Counted from the stretch's first letter, positions 1 to 11,124 are shown. The stretch is DNA of 64,000 nt from Carettochelys insculpta (GCF_033958435.1 NC_134138.1:79718298-79782297), one strand, 5' to 3'. Notes: generated from the letters alone by a model not told the origin. Numbers and translations: made by a program.

Positions 1-25
1 GTAAAACAACGCCAGTCTTCACAGG

Positions 26-337
26 TGCCACACATACACTGCACCGCCCTTCTGGAAGGGGCATGCTGAGGAGCAAAGGGGAACATTCCAATGAGGTACA
101 CATTTAAATATCTCATGCCTCATTTGCATATTCACATGAAACCTTGCTTCCAGAATGGCCTTTTCTGGAAGCAAAAGCTGCTGTGTAGATGGGGTTCCTT
201 CAGAAGGAAACCCCCTTCTGGAAGAACCCTTACTCCTCAAACATTTGAGAGATACTTAAATCTGTGCCTCATCTGAATGTTCCCTATTGCTCATTAGCAT
301 GCCCCTTCTGGAAAGGCAATGCAGTGTAGATGTGGCC
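26..337. mobile_element. Harbinger-type MITE with long terminal inverted repeats
   Basis: The first and last ~60 bases are inverted copies of each other. The left arm reads GCCACACATACACTGCA, then a CCCTTCTGGAAGGGG block and GGGAACATTC. The right arm read in reverse gives GGCCACATCTACACTGC followed by the same blocks. No coding capacity is evident. The ends resemble the other TCTACACT-type elements in this window, which I take to be non-autonomous PIF/Harbinger derivatives. No target-site duplication was recognised. Confidence 0.7.
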
Positions 338-920
338 ATGGAGCGTGCAGCATGGCATGATTCCAAATTAGAATTTTTTGGCCCTTTGTTGCCTTGGCTG
401 TACTGATTCATGGGGTCACCAGAGTAGTGTCTCCAGCTTCAGGATCTTCAAACGTGCCCATACAAAAAGGTGTTGAATCTCTGGAGTTGAGAGGACTGTA
501 TACTCAGGGAGTGGGGTAGAAGTTAGCACTATAAGTGCAAGTTAGGTAAGTTTCCTCTACTACTGCAAATTGCATTTGTTAATTGACTTATTGAACAGCC
601 CTTGCTGCTTTAAATTAGTCATGACATTCAATCTCAGTCTGTTATGCCATGTTTCCTTAAAGAGTTAAGTAAAACTGAGTTAACTTTATTTAAAATGTGT
701 AATGAGCATATATTGCCTATAACTCCTATTTTTGAGTTAGACTCATTACACAGATTGGCTCAGGTTTATTCCGGGAGGCTCCCATGGCATACCAATGAGT
801 GTGTACCATGCCTAGCCAGGTGGAGGCACTGCCAATTTTAATTTTTTTACAAGTAAAACAATGGCATCATGGAGTGGGCAGAAGATTCTCACCTATCCAA
901 CATTACTGATGGGAGACTCA
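338..920. other. Unannotated stretch, nothing recognised
   Basis: AT-rich sequence with no repeat family, tandem array or coding pattern that I can support. Short open frames here look like chance. Confidence 0.5.
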
Positions 921-1216
921 GGACATGTCTATACTTAGCAGAAGATCGATGCACTGGTGGCCAACATTCCAGGGTCAGATTTAATTTGCCTAGTGGGTCT
1001 ATACTAAGGTGTACAATCTGGGTGCTGCCACTGATCCTGGGACTCCTCACAGTCATGAGGAGTAAGGGAAGTCAACAGCAGAGTTTCTCCTGACAACCTT
1101 CTGCTGTGGGGCTGGTGGCAAAAATCAGTTTAAGGTATGTCCACTCCCGCTACACAATTCTTTCCCAAAGTTGCATATCTTAAATCGATTTTTTTTCTCC
1201 TAGTGTAGACATGGCC
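921..1216. mobile_element. Harbinger-type MITE with 3-bp duplication
   Basis: The left end GGACATGTCTATACTTAGCAG is the inverted counterpart of the right end, which in reverse reads GGCCATGTCTACACTAGGAG. Each arm carries an ATCGAT block further in. The element is flanked by TCA on both sides, which fits a 3-bp PIF/Harbinger target duplication. The left half resembles the partial element at 5,826-6,000, so both are probably one family. Confidence 0.65.
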
Positions 1217-1969
1217 TCAGGATCTCCTTTACTGTCTACAACCCCCCAAGCCCACCCCTGAGGCACACAGGTGAGTGTTATCTGTTCCCAGGTAACCCAG
1301 AGAGAAAATGAGAACTACACATATGTGCAAAAGGTACCTGTTATCCTTTGCCTTGCTTCCCTGAATTTTGAAGGGACCTGTCTTCCTGCTGAACTGTATA
1401 TAGTTCAGCTCGTCACTATGAAAAATATGTATCCACCTCCACCCTTTTTATGGCGCTTGTATGCACAGACAGGATTAGAGTTAAAGAGGAGGATGTAGTG
1501 ATTCATTCTTAGTTGAAAAATGACTCAAGAAGGAAATTGCCTCTTTTGAGATGACAGCTCATCTTAACCTGTTGTGACCATGCCTGCCTGTCACATCACA
1601 CCTTGCCTTTCCCTTGGAACTCATACAAGTAAACATGCCAGGCACACTTCAGCTGTAAACCACTACAAAGAGATACAAAACGACGGTTTCTTTGTTCTGG
1701 TGGACAACTCGCAATCTTTTGATACCATAATGATCCAACTCGTTGCCATTGGAGACACCTGAGGTAAATGCAAGTGACTAAGATGGGGTGCAAGACACAG
1801 GAATAAAGAAAAAGCTATAAAAGCGCGTCTGGAATGAATTACGTCCTCTTGTGCATTCATAACTCCCACTTCATACTCATGACTGGATCACTAAAAATGT
1901 TTCTTGAAATTGTTGACTTTGGCAGAAGGTTTGGCTGCTCCAACCTTAATCTGTAAGAAGGCTGGTCCT
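1217..1969. other. Unannotated stretch, nothing recognised
   Basis: No repeat or gene recognised. The region holds only short open frames with no domain resemblance and no splice-site pairing that I could support. Confidence 0.5.
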
Positions 1970-2185
1970 GTAACTAAAGCTTAGGCTTGGGAGTCAGCAG
2001 ACCTCAGTACCATGCCCAGCTCTGCTGCAGACCTCCTACGGCATTTGGGATAAGTCACAGACCTCTGTGCCTCAGTTTCCCGACATGGGGATAACAAGGT
2101 TTACTTCACAGGGGAGTTGAGGTAAATGACTGAAAAGCATTTTGGAAGAAGGTGATGGAAAACATTATTAGATAGAAAGTATGAT
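1970..2185 (+). repeat. MIR-like (CORE-SINE) copy
   Basis: The order of blocks matches MIR-type SINEs: a question-like 'cagacctcagtaccatgccc' start, 'tctgtgcctcagtttcccgac', 'atggggataacaag', 'ttcacaggggagttgagg' and a closing 'aaaagcattttggaagaagg'. It is diverged and old. Assignment rests on recalled consensus similarity, not a database search. Confidence 0.65.
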
Positions 2186-2370
2186 AAGGGAGCTCACACT
2201 TCACAAAAGAATTCACACTGAGCCAAACAGGAGATCGTTGGTTGTATCGCTGCTCCAACACTTTCCCCTGACAAGCTCAACCATCTTCCAACACATAAAA
2301 AGCAGATGTTTATAACTCCTGTGTTGCCTATTTCGAAGAGTTGGGTAGGGTATACCACACAGTGTTCACT

Positions 2371-3212
2371 AAGGTGACCATATCTCCCTTGCCCAAATAA
2401 GGGACAAGAGGAATGATACTGTCCCAGACAAAATGGGACAGATGGTTGCCTGTAGCCAGACAGACATTGCCCTATCAGGGAGTCAGGAGTTGGCTGCCTT
2501 ATGGCGGCTGTCACCCTGCTAGTGAAGCTTCTGGCTTCCACCAGCTGGGGCGCCACTGTGCTGCTGCTCCGGCTCCCCCAGCTGAGGGGGGAGCTGCACT
2601 GGTGCATGGGTCCAGCTCCTGGCTCCCCCAGCTGGGGAAAGCTGGGGAGCAGCTGCATCGCAGTGGGGGAACCAGGAGAAGCTGGGGGCGGGCAGCAGTG
2701 CTGCTGTGCAGATCCAGCTCCCAGCTCCCCCGGCCAGGCGAAGCTGGGGAGCAGCCACGCCACCACGCGTTCCGGTTCCCAGCTCCCCCGGCCAGGCGAA
2801 GCTGGGGAGCAGCCACGCCACCACGCGTTCCGGTTCCCAGCTCCCCCAGCCAGGCGAAGCTGGGGAGCAGCCACGCCACCACGCGTTCCGGTTCCCGGCT
2901 CCCCCGACCAGGCGAAGCTGGGGAGCAGCCACGCCACCACGCGTTCCGGTTCCCGGCTCCCCCGACCAGGCGAAGCTGGGGAGCAGCCACGCCGCCACGC
3001 GTTCCGGTTCCCAGCTCCCCCGGCCAGGCGAAGCTGGGGAGCAGCCACGCCACCACGCGTTCCGGTTCCCGGATCCCCCAGCCAGGAGAAGCGGGTGGCA
3101 GCCGCCTGAAAAAGGGGGACAATTAGCCTCTTTGACAAAATAAATCAGGACACCATCCTGGCATCCCAAATACGGGACTGTCCAGCTGAAACTGGGACGG
3201 ATGGTCACCTTT
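2371..3212. mobile_element. TIR DNA element with an expanded minisatellite core
   Basis: The element starts AAGGTGACCATATCTCCC and its end read in reverse is AAGGTGACCATCCGTCCC, so the termini are inverted repeats. Just inside both ends are related segments on the theme of 'gggac..gtcc'. The centre (2,707-3,080) is a 58-bp tandem array described separately. Open frames of up to 314 codons cross the core, but they are a by-product of the array and not genes. The superfamily is uncertain because no target duplication was identified. Confidence 0.65.
2707..3080. repeat. 58-bp tandem repeat (minisatellite), about six units
   Basis: The marker ACGCGTTCCGG recurs at 2,765, 2,823, 2,881, 2,939, 2,997 and 3,055, exactly 58 bases apart. 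Units differ by only a few substitutions (for example CCGGCC versus CCCAGCC versus CCGACC), so expansion is fairly recent relative to the flanking arms. The unit is GC-rich with CpGs. Because 58 is not a multiple of three, each frame cycles through all three phases of the unit. Confidence 0.95.
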
Positions 3213-3799
3213 GAGTTAACACTGACGCCGCAATGCTCTTTGATAAGCAGACATAAGGAGCAGCTGAAAACCATGGTGTACACAGTGCTGTTGCTTGTAG
3301 ATCAAGAGTACCAGCTTGGCGATCCTGCCCTAAATCTTACTTAGAACCTGACTCATATTTAGATCTGAAGGAAAGTGGCCTGATTTTGACAAGTGCTGGA
3401 TGCCCAGCAATCTCACTGAAGGCAATGAGGTAAACAAGGCATGAAAAGCTTTTATTTGAGTCAGAAAGGTGGCTTTAAGAAATTAATATTAGACACTAGG
3501 GCTTGAAAATGTTGGCCCTTGGTGCACCCATCTGACCAATTTCACATCTACGGAGATCCTGACAGCATTTTCTTGATTAAAGTTTCCCTTCAAAAATCTT
3601 GCCCTGGAAACTGCACTTGTAAATTTGGACCCAGATCCTGCTTCCACCAACACCAATGCAAGTGGCTGGTGGGCTTTGTAGCATGTGTAAGAAGACAAAA
3701 ATATCTTATGCAACATTTCAGTTCTGAGAAAGTGACTGACAAATTCCCCAAACAGTGAACAAGTACAAAGTAATTATGAACTGTAATGATGGAGCAAGT
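3213..3799. other. Unannotated stretch, nothing recognised
   Basis: Ordinary sequence between the TIR element and a CR1 3' end. No repeat family, RNA or exon recognised. Confidence 0.5.
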
Positions 3800-4291
3800 T
3801 TTGGGCCCCCCCAGTATAGAAAGGGTGTGGAAGTGTTGGGGCAAGTTCAGCAGAGGACAACAAAAAATATTAAGGGACTGGAGTGCATGAATTATGAGGA
3901 GAGGCTGAGAGACTTGAGCCTGTTTAGTTTACAGAGAAGAAGACTGAGGGGTGATTTAATAGCAGCCTTCAGCTTCCTGAAGGGCAGCTCTAAAGAGGAG
4001 GGTGAGAAACTGTTGTCAGTGGTGTCAGAGGGCAGAACAAGGACCGATGATCTGAAGTTACAGAGGGAGAGGTGTAGGTTGGATATTAGGAAAAACTACT
4101 TCACCAGGAGGGTGGTGAAGCATTCGAATGCGTTGCCTAGAGAGGTGGTGAATTCTCCATCCCTAGAGGTTTTTAAGTCCTGGCTTGACAAGGTCCTGGG
4201 TGGGATGACTTAGAAGTGGTTGATCCTGCTTGGAGTAGGGAGCTGAACTAGATGACCTCCTGAGGTCCCTTCCAGCCCTATGACTCTATGA
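3800..4291 (+). mobile_element. CR1 LINE, 5'-truncated 3' end
   Basis: A run of ~135 codons (to 4,213) matches the C-terminal end of CR1 reverse transcriptase. Landmarks are a 'VQQRTTKNIKGLE' segment, 'YEERLRDLSLFSLQRRRLRGDLI', '[27 protein letters not shown]' and 'SLEVFKSWLDKVLGG'. The 3' UTR has the 'gatgacctcctgaggtcccttcc' block and stops at 'tatgactctatgaa', the decayed CR1 terminal repeat. The palm domain and endonuclease are absent. It is dead by truncation, although this stretch stays open. Confidence 0.9.
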
Positions 4292-4374
4292 AAATTTCAA
4301 ATATCACAGTGATTTTTCCTTTTTCTGTATATGAGTACCTAGTCATAACCATGGCTAGCAGTATTATATTTTCT

Positions 4375-4795
4375 TGACACACCCAGGGCCATCCTGAGGA
4401 CGGGGCATGGCCTGGGGTAACCCCACCCCCATCCAAGGTGTGGGGCCTGGGCAACCCCCAATGCTGCAGGTCCTGACCCTTCCCTTCTCCACTCCCACGC
4501 TGATCCCTGACCCTCTCCCTGACCATGCTGTCCAGGACCATACCTGACTATACCTCCCACACTCACCACACGACACAAGAAGCAACCTGCTTGGCCCTAC
4601 CACGCCCTCCTGGCCTGCTGAGCCCCACTTCTTTATAGCAGTGAGCTACAGAGTAGTGTGGCTTAGTGGGCTAGGAGGCTGCAGCACAGTGGAGCAAGCT
4701 GCTGCTCATGCCATGTAGTGAGTGCGGCGGGGGGTATGGGGAGGGGAGGTGACACCCCCCTGATGCTTCAGTCTGCCCATGCTGCCCACACCCTG
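4375..4795. repeat. GC-rich interspersed repeat, class unknown
   Basis: Abruptly GC-rich block opening 'cccagggccatcctgaggacgggg', a start I associate with an amniote repeat whose copies begin CAGGGCCGTCCT. No inverted end or target duplication was found. The overlapping minus-strand open frames are compositional artefacts. Confidence 0.35.
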
Positions 4796-5224
4796 TGCCA
4801 GGTTGTCCTCCTCACTCCCATCCAGCTGCCCCACCTCATCCTGCAGATGGGAGATCCCCCCACCCACCGAAGGATGTTAATTTGCACCATAACCTGATGA
4901 TGAGGGATACATTTTTGCAGTATCTTTCTCCCCCTCCAGGAGAAGATGTGTTAAGGACAAATTCACTATTGGTGTAAGTGAATGTGACATCTGTTGACTT
5001 TAGTAAATTAATACCTGCTTATGGCAACCACGGTTTTGATCCATAATCTTTAGCAAGATTTATTTTAGATTCTGTAATGTTACAGGATATTCAGAATGCC
5101 AAATAGGGATATGTTCAGCCTCCCTCTCTAAGCCCCTATTTCCAAATGCTAATAATGTTCTCAAAATTTATTTTGAAGTTTAAAACAGACCATGTTCAGT
5201 TTCATCCTGACAACAAAGCTATTT
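4796..5224. other. Unannotated stretch, nothing recognised
   Basis: Nothing that can be supported as a gene or repeat. Confidence 0.5.
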
Positions 5225-5420
5225 TGGAAAATCTGAAGGAAATCACTTAATCTCTTTGTATCTCAGTTCCAAATTTGTAAATTGGGGAAAAACAATGCTT
5301 CCTTTCTCTCAGCCTCTCCTTGTTCTTGTCTGTTTCAATAGTAAACTCTTTGGACTAGGGACTATGTTTGCATCGTGGCTTGTACAATAGGATTCAGATA
5401 TTGGCTGCTGTCTCCATTGC
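5225..5420 (+). repeat. Old MIR-like SINE 3' region
   Basis: Shows the order 'aaatcacttaatctctttgtatctcag', 'aaattgggga' and then the tail motif 'gtaaactctttggactagggactatg'. That tail is shared with the copies ending near 48,090 and 50,455. Strongly diverged. Confidence 0.5.
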
Positions 5421-5825
5421 TAATGTAACCACAACAAGAAGAGCCCTTCAGGCAGAAAGATAACAGGAGTATTTCGGAGGATACAGCTGTGGATTTTGTG
5501 GTTAAAGGTGGCAGGATGCAGTGAGTGACGCATTTGGCCTGTCTGTGCGTTGTTTATTTGACAGTTTCTTTGTTCTCTGTCTACTGGTTGTATTTCTGAG
5601 CAGTGGGCCCCTAATTATGCATGTGAGATTCTTGTGTTTGTTGGTACCTGAGTGCAGACCAATAGGCTCTAACCCTTAAAGCTTTCTTCAGTGCTCTGGT
5701 GAGGATGGGGAGGCTTTCATCAGCCCCACTTTTTGAACTCTGAATAGATAATCACCTCCTGGTGTTGAAGGGTGGGGCTGCGCTGAACTAAGCAAAGAAA
5801 CATGATACAGTAAGTCACTTGCTTA
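5421..5825. other. Unannotated stretch, nothing recognised
   Basis: No supportable feature. Confidence 0.5.
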
Positions 5826-6000
5826 GGGTACATCTACACTACACAGGAGATTGACAGGGTCGATTTCCAGGGTTTGATTTCATGCATCTAATGGTGATGC
5901 GTTAAATCGGACTATCAGGAGTCAACAGTCAACTCCTGTACTCCTCATTATTGTGAGGTGTAAGGAAGGTTGGCAGGAGAGTTTCTCCCATCAATCTCCC
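5826..6000 (+). mobile_element. Left half of a Harbinger-type MITE
   Basis: Begins GGTACATCTACACTACACAGG and continues through 'ggtcgatttcc', 'gttaaatcgg' and 'tactcctcattattgtgagg', paralleling the element at 921-1,216. The right half is missing where the element at 6,004 begins, so this copy was probably cut by that insertion or by a deletion. Confidence 0.55.
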
Positions 6001-6138
6001 TCTGGCTGTGTCTACACTTGCATTCCTCTTTCGAAAGAGGTATGCAAATGAGGTAAATCAAAAATACAAATAAGGTGCAGATTTGCATCTCTGACACCTC
6101 ATTTGCATGTTCTTATTTCAAAATAGCATCTTTCAAAA

Positions 6139-6579
6139 GCCCTGTTCAACACGTGCCCCTTCCTTTCGAAAGGGGCATGTTCATGAGCGAGTTCAAAAGA
6201 TGCTAATGAGGTGCTTCATTAGCATAACGGTGGCCACGGTGATTTGAAAAGCTGCACTTTTGAATGGCTGCAGCCACCATTATGCTAATGAGGCACTGCA
6301 TATTCATTGCAGCACCTCATTAGCATCTTTCGAACCCGCTTATTAACATGCCACTTTCTGGTGTTAGGAAGAAGGGCTTTTGGAAACCGGAGGGGGTCCT
6401 TTTGGAAGGTCCCGTCTCCACGGGTGGCACGCGATTCAAAAAGTCGCACTTTCAAATCCCCGCGGCCACCATTATGCTAATGAGGAGCTGCGTATTCATT
6501 GCAGCACCTCATTACAATCTTTCGAACCCGCTCATTAACATGCCCCTTTCAAAAGGAAGGTGCACATGTAGACACAGCC
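6139..6579. mobile_element. MITE nested inside the 6,004-6,863 element
   Basis: The left end (from 'gccctgttcaacacgtgcccc') and right end (ending 'gcacatgtagacacagcc') are inverted counterparts over ~75 bases, sharing 'ttcgaaaggggcatgtt', 'atgagcg' and 'ctaatgaggtgc'. Within it an ~80-base block ('ccaccattatgctaatgagg' to 'aacatgcc') occurs twice directly, at about 6,272-6,352 and 6,467-6,547. Confidence 0.7.
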
Positions 6580-6580
6580 A

Positions 6581-6730
6581 AGAAGAAAACCAGTGTAGGA
6601 ACTGCTCTTTCAAAAGTAAACCTCATCTTCAAAAGAATCCTTCTTTCCCTTTTCTTTTTATGGGAAGAATGATTCTTTCAAAGATGAAGTTTACTTTCGA
6701 AAGAGCAATGTCTACACTGGTTTTCTTCTT
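6581..6730. repeat. Near-perfect hairpin (inverted repeat)
   Basis: Arms of ~60 bases run from 'aagaagaaaaccagtgtagg' to 'caaaagaatcc' and back from 'aatgattctttcaaagatg' to 'acactggttttcttc', with a ~20-base pyrimidine-rich loop. It looks like a minimal TIR-TIR MITE, or an internal piece of the surrounding one. Confidence 0.75.
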
Positions 6731-6863
6731 TCGAAAGAAGCTATTTCAAAATATGAATATGCAAATTAGGTGCCAGATACACAAATCTGCACCTCATTTG
6801 CATTTTCGATTTACCTCATTTGCATATCTCTTTCAAAAGAGGAATGCAAGTGTAGACACAGCC

Positions 6864-7774
6864 TCTGTGAGGATAGCCAGACAAATACAGCAATTCGAGT
6901 TATGCAATTGCTGCAGCTGGACTTGTCTATCTATGATCAACTTTAAGGTCTGGTGTACTCAAAAGCTGTGAAGAGAGGAAGCTATTAAAAAAGTTTCAGA
7001 AGGAGGTTGCAAAGGAATCTGTGAGGTCTTCCTTCCAGTTTCAGCTCTATGTATGATTTCAAGATGGGCAGCAATGGAACTGTAGTGTTGACTCACAACA
7101 TATGCCATGGTTTATCTCCTGCCTAAAGCCAGAATGGTCCTCCTGTTTGTGAAGTGCAAGTTGACAGCTGTGCTGGAAGAAAAGCTTCTTGAACTGGCTG
7201 GGCAAGCAGAGACGGTGCTGAGAATCAGAAAAGTTTCTAGACAGAGAGATTCAGGAAACATAAGTAGCCCTGGATCTAGGAAGAAAGGAGCTGGACATCA
7301 TGGAGTCAGAAAGGGAAAGAGGAGCCCCAGTAGATCATAACCATCAGAAGGAAGTGGTGACATCAGCATTCTTTCAAACTGAAAAAACAGATGAGGATGG
7401 GCAGGCTGTGGTCACCAGCAAGAAGAAGACCAGGAGGAATTCCACAGGGTGAGAAGTTTTCAATTGATACCAGATCCTCAACATGGAAACTATGATAGAT
7501 ACGTGTTAAGATCGAAACTGGGAGATATACAGGACATACTTGTGGACAAAAATTCTGTCCAATCTATAAAAAAACAAATTTTCCCACAAAAAATCTCAAA
7601 CTGCCCAAGGAAGATGGATAATCCATGCTGAGGATTCACTACTCAGAAGAATGAAAAGAACATTATGCGTTGGACAAGCAGACAACAGAGTACTGTCTTT
7701 CTGAAGCCAAAATATAAGGCACTTTAAGACTGAATAGGTTTTGAAGTCAGTGGTCAAGGATGCATTGGTGATAT
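6864..7774. other. Unannotated stretch, nothing recognised
   Basis: Purine-rich in 7,190-7,330, with no repeat or exon I can identify. It lies upstream of an old CR1 fragment and could contain more decayed CR1 sequence than I recognise. Confidence 0.4.
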
Positions 7775-8165
7775 ACAATGAGAGACTTAAATAGTTCCAT
7801 CTATTTAGTTTAACAAAGAGAAGATTAAGGCTTAACTTAATGATGGTCTGTACGGATCTAGATGGGGAACAAATACTTAATAATGGGCTATTTGAAGCAG
7901 CAGAGAAAGGACAAAAGTGATCCAGTGACTGAAGGCAGACAAATTAAGACTGGAAATAAGGTGTACATTTTTGAGCAATAGAAATTAATCATTGGACGAA
8001 TTTACGAAGGGCTGCAGTGGATTTTGAATTACTGACAACTTTTTAAGTCAAGACCAGATGTTCTTCTAAAACATATGCTCTAGAAATTATTTTGGGTGAA
8101 GTTCTGTGACCTGTGACTACGGGCCAGACTATATGATCACAAACAATCCCTTTCAGCCTTTCAAA
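7775..8165 (+). mobile_element. Old, heavily mutated CR1 LINE 3' end
   Basis: Blocks typical of older CR1 3' ends appear in order: 'ccatctatttagtttaacaa', 'agaagattaaggcttaactt', 'gatggggaacaaatacttaa', 'gactggaaataaggtgtac', 'cattggacgaatttac' and 'ctagaaattattttgggtg'. It closes with 'cagactatatgatcacaa' before the ending. No open frame remains, so it is much older than the copies at 3.8 and 15.1 kb. Confidence 0.75.
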
Positions 8166-8934
8166 TTGCCAACTGGACATTCAGGTTAAAGCTAATGTAA
8201 CATATTTGATGAGCTTTATATCCAATGACTAGACTTTTTATCATGTGATGATCCAGTGATTTCTATTAGTAATTCTGCATGAGTAAAGATAGAGAATTTG
8301 TCCAGCAGTGGTTACCCATTTCTATGAAAACTATTTTTCAATGGAAAATTAGATTATGGTGAAATTAAACTTTCAGAAAATGGTGCTCATTTTCCCCACA
8401 AAATTTCAGTTTTTGACTGAATCTTTCCCCCTGCAATCTTTAAAAGATTTCAGTTTTCATCTAGCGTGCAGCATGACCAAGGACTCCAATCATGTTCTGT
8501 GCAAGAAGGGATGTCATTGCACATCATGGTGATATAGCGCAGTCAGGAATCCTAGTCCATAAGGGAGAAGAGGTTTCTCAAAGTACAATTCCCATGAGCT
8601 ACGATGGCAGCAGCATTTCTGACTCAGGTTGTTGTTGTAGTTGTTGTTGTTGGTTTGGTTTGGTTTTTAACCAAAAGTTTTCAGCTAAATATTTTACATT
8701 TTCTATTCTTACCAAAATGTCAAAATTTTCTGTAAGGAATAAAAATAATCCAACACAGTCTAGATGGGCCAACTAAATTAAATAAGACAAAAAGGCCAAC
8801 ATTTGCAAAATTGGATAACTTAAGTCAAGAGGAGCCACAGTTTCTTGTTTCTGAAAAATCTGGCCACTTGTGTTTAGGTAATTGCATTTAGATATTTAGT
8901 GCAATCCAGAGTACCTGGCCCAAACCCTAAGAAA
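8166..8934. other. Unannotated stretch with a small TTG-rich patch
   Basis: Contains an impure (TTG)n/(GGTTT)n run at 8,627-8,672 and AT-rich text around it, notably repeated 'ttttcag' and 'aaaattt' motifs at 8,330-8,470. Otherwise nothing recognised. Confidence 0.5.
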
Positions 8935-9025
8935 AGTTCTGTGTAAGACTGAAAGCTTGTCTCTTGCCCCAACAGAAGTTGGTCCAATAAAATATATTAC
9001 ATTTTCGCCTTGTCTCTGTATTTTG
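8935..9025 (+). repeat. Retroelement 3' tail (CCAATAAAA type)
   Basis: Carries 'gaaagcttgtctctt', 'ccaacagaagttggtccaat' and 'aaaatatattac...cttgtctct', a conserved tail seen in many amniote genomes. I infer a Penelope-like or SINE tail from its resemblance in layout to the tails at 36.9, 46.7 and 51.6 kb. The exact family is not certain. Confidence 0.55.
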
Positions 9026-10384
9026 TATCTAACATAAAGCAGCCAAGTTTGATTTTTATTTTACCTCTGTGCTTCAATTATTTATTTTAGGCATGCTCCT
9101 CCTCATGCAATGCATTGATATTGAGTCAATGTTCTTAGTCCACAACCATCACTACGGTAACTGATAGTCTACATAGCAAAAAGAAACATAACATCCTTAT
9201 GAAACCTAGTTGGCAATAATTGTGGATCTTTCTTACAGCAGCTCAACAAAGCAAAATTTCATGAGGTACTGCATCGTTTCTTAACCGTATATTCTGTACA
9301 AATGCCAGTAACTGCTCAGTGTAGAATTAATTTCGCTGACCTGCAGAAGTGGGTGGAACATCAGACACTCCATTAAAATAGTTAATTAGGGAAAAAATTA
9401 GATAGGAATAACACATGAAAGTTGGTCATACAGCATGCTGGCAGGCTGAACATGTTCACTTTGGATATGGAACAAAACAGCACTTTGAGCCACATACTCA
9501 AAATCACCCTTAAAAGAAAGGAACACAAATCTATCTGTGTGGAATGGCACACAATGGGATACATTTTCACTCTTCTTTTCCTCTAAAGAGACAGGAAATC
9601 CTCATGATCATGGTCTTATTAAATGCTCCTCTATGGCAAACTTGCCCCCGGCTGCTTTTTGCCAAATCCACTCTTCGGCGCCATTAAAAGCCTACACTGT
9701 TTGTGACCCTGCACAACTTCCAAAATGTTAAGTGTTCCAGCATCTCCTTCATTCGTTGGTGCCATCTTGACTCTTACTTCATCTTTTAGGAAAGTGAGTC
9801 CCTGTTCCTTGGCATATCTGGGACATGGAAAATTGCTATGACTGTTTCATGACTTAACTCACAGCCTGTATTGAAACCTCCTTTTAATAGGGAAGGTCAG
9901 CTCAGCGGTGAACAGGCACAGCTATGTTAAAAGAGAGCAAAGGGTGTTTTTTCACCTAATTGTCTGCAGCATTCTTTTTTTTTTTTATCAACACCGTGCT
10001 TTTCAGTGTGTGAACACTCATCAAAAGATTTTTATATCAAATGTTCTGGTTTCTGTGACAGCTACAAATGCCTCATTCGGCTGGGAAAATTTGAATAAAA
10101 AGCTAGTTTCTAAAAAGTGCTTCCAGAATTGATTTTCACTCTTGAAAAGAAACCCATCCATGTAAACCTGCTCCCTTTTAAAACAGAGCTAAAATGTGAT
10201 ATGCTGGGCAAGGCACCAAAGGTCTTCTGGGGGCAAAGAGCATTAATTTAAAAAATAAAGCAGGTGCAGCAATGCTTCTGATTTAGTATTATGTTAGTGC
10301 ACAAAGATTAAGCCTTCACATGCCTTTGAGCATACATATTACTACGCTGGTAAAGCAGAGGTCTTCCAGCTGTAACAGTCACAT
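9026..10384. other. Unannotated stretch, one local duplicate inside
   Basis: No gene or repeat family recognised, apart from the 101-base segment at 9,391-9,491 that recurs at 11,234-11,336. Ten to thirteen T residues run at about 9,974-9,986. Confidence 0.5.
9391..9491 (+). repeat. Direct repeat, copy 1 of 2
   Basis: Closely matches 11,234-11,336 in the same orientation. Shared runs include 'ggcaggctgaacatgtt', 'actttggatatggaacaaaa' and 'cagcactttgagcc', with a few scattered substitutions. Similarity stops abruptly on both sides. Confidence 0.9.
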
Positions 10385-11124
10385 GTGTGATGCGGTGTAG
10401 TCACAGAAGACCCCTCGGGATGTTCCCCAGTGTGCTGTCATGCCACTGACACCCACCTTCTTGCTCTCTAGGGATCCCCATCACCCTTTGCTGTTGAGCC
10501 AGATCCTCTGGTTTCCCCCAGCCAAGGCACAGAGTTTGGGTAACCACCCATCTGCAGAGCAACGAAGACACTGTTTAACCACCACTCTGGATGGATGCAA
10601 TTCTAGGACACAGCACCCAGGAAATCAACTCCCAGACAGGATCATAACCACAAATAAATCAATCTCTCTCTGTACAAATATTTGCACAGGGAGGGCTCAT
10701 TAGGTAAACCACCCTTATCAATGAAAGGGAGATATGCGCACTGGTTGCCCTCCCCAGGTAATACCAATATACACTGGACTTGATTATGAACAAAACAGTT
10801 TTTATAAAGCAAAACAGTAAGATTTAAGTGATTATAAATAAAAAACAGGCAGATCAAAGTGAGTTACCAAATAAAACAAAAAAAATGCATAGTTAATTCT
10901 GTTCTTGTGAGTTCTTAGCCTAAATAGTTGCCTTTACATCACGTGAAAGCTTCAGGTCAGGAATGATCTTACCATGACTTGGGTCTCCAGTAAACAGCCA
11001 AACACTTCTGTTTCTCCTTAGGGTGTGTCAGGCAACTTCCAAGGCAGGCAGGAGACAGAAGAAGGAGGAATCCCCTGACCTTCTTTATACCTTTTCCCTT
11101 GGAGGGAATTCCTTTGTTCTTGTT
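10385..11124. other. Probable old interspersed repeat, class unknown
   Basis: The passage 'cagacaggatcataaccaca', 'ccctccccaggtaataccaa', 'ttataaagcaaaacagtaag' and 'gttgcctttacatcacgtg' resembles a middle-repetitive turtle sequence I remember, possibly LTR-derived. It may continue after the MITE into 11,604-11,928. No terminal repeats or coding region could be shown. Confidence 0.3.

Larger units (their letters stand above)
6004..6863. mobile_element. Composite Harbinger-type MITE, outer element
   Basis: The ends GGCTGTGTCTACACTTGCAT and ATGCAAGTGTAGACACAGCC are perfect inverted repeats, and TCT flanks both sides as a 3-bp target duplication. Similarity between the arms extends ~115 bases (6,004-6,120 with about 6,745-6,863), including the 'atgcaaatgaggtaaatc' block. 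The interior is occupied by another MITE (6,139-6,579) and by a hairpin (6,581-6,730). Confidence 0.8.

Noticed and set aside
2194..3138. 314-codon minus-strand open frame and five other long frames over 2.2-3.3 kb
   Set aside because: They follow the 58-bp tandem array, repeat the same peptide blocks and lie inside a TIR element; no start, splice or domain evidence.
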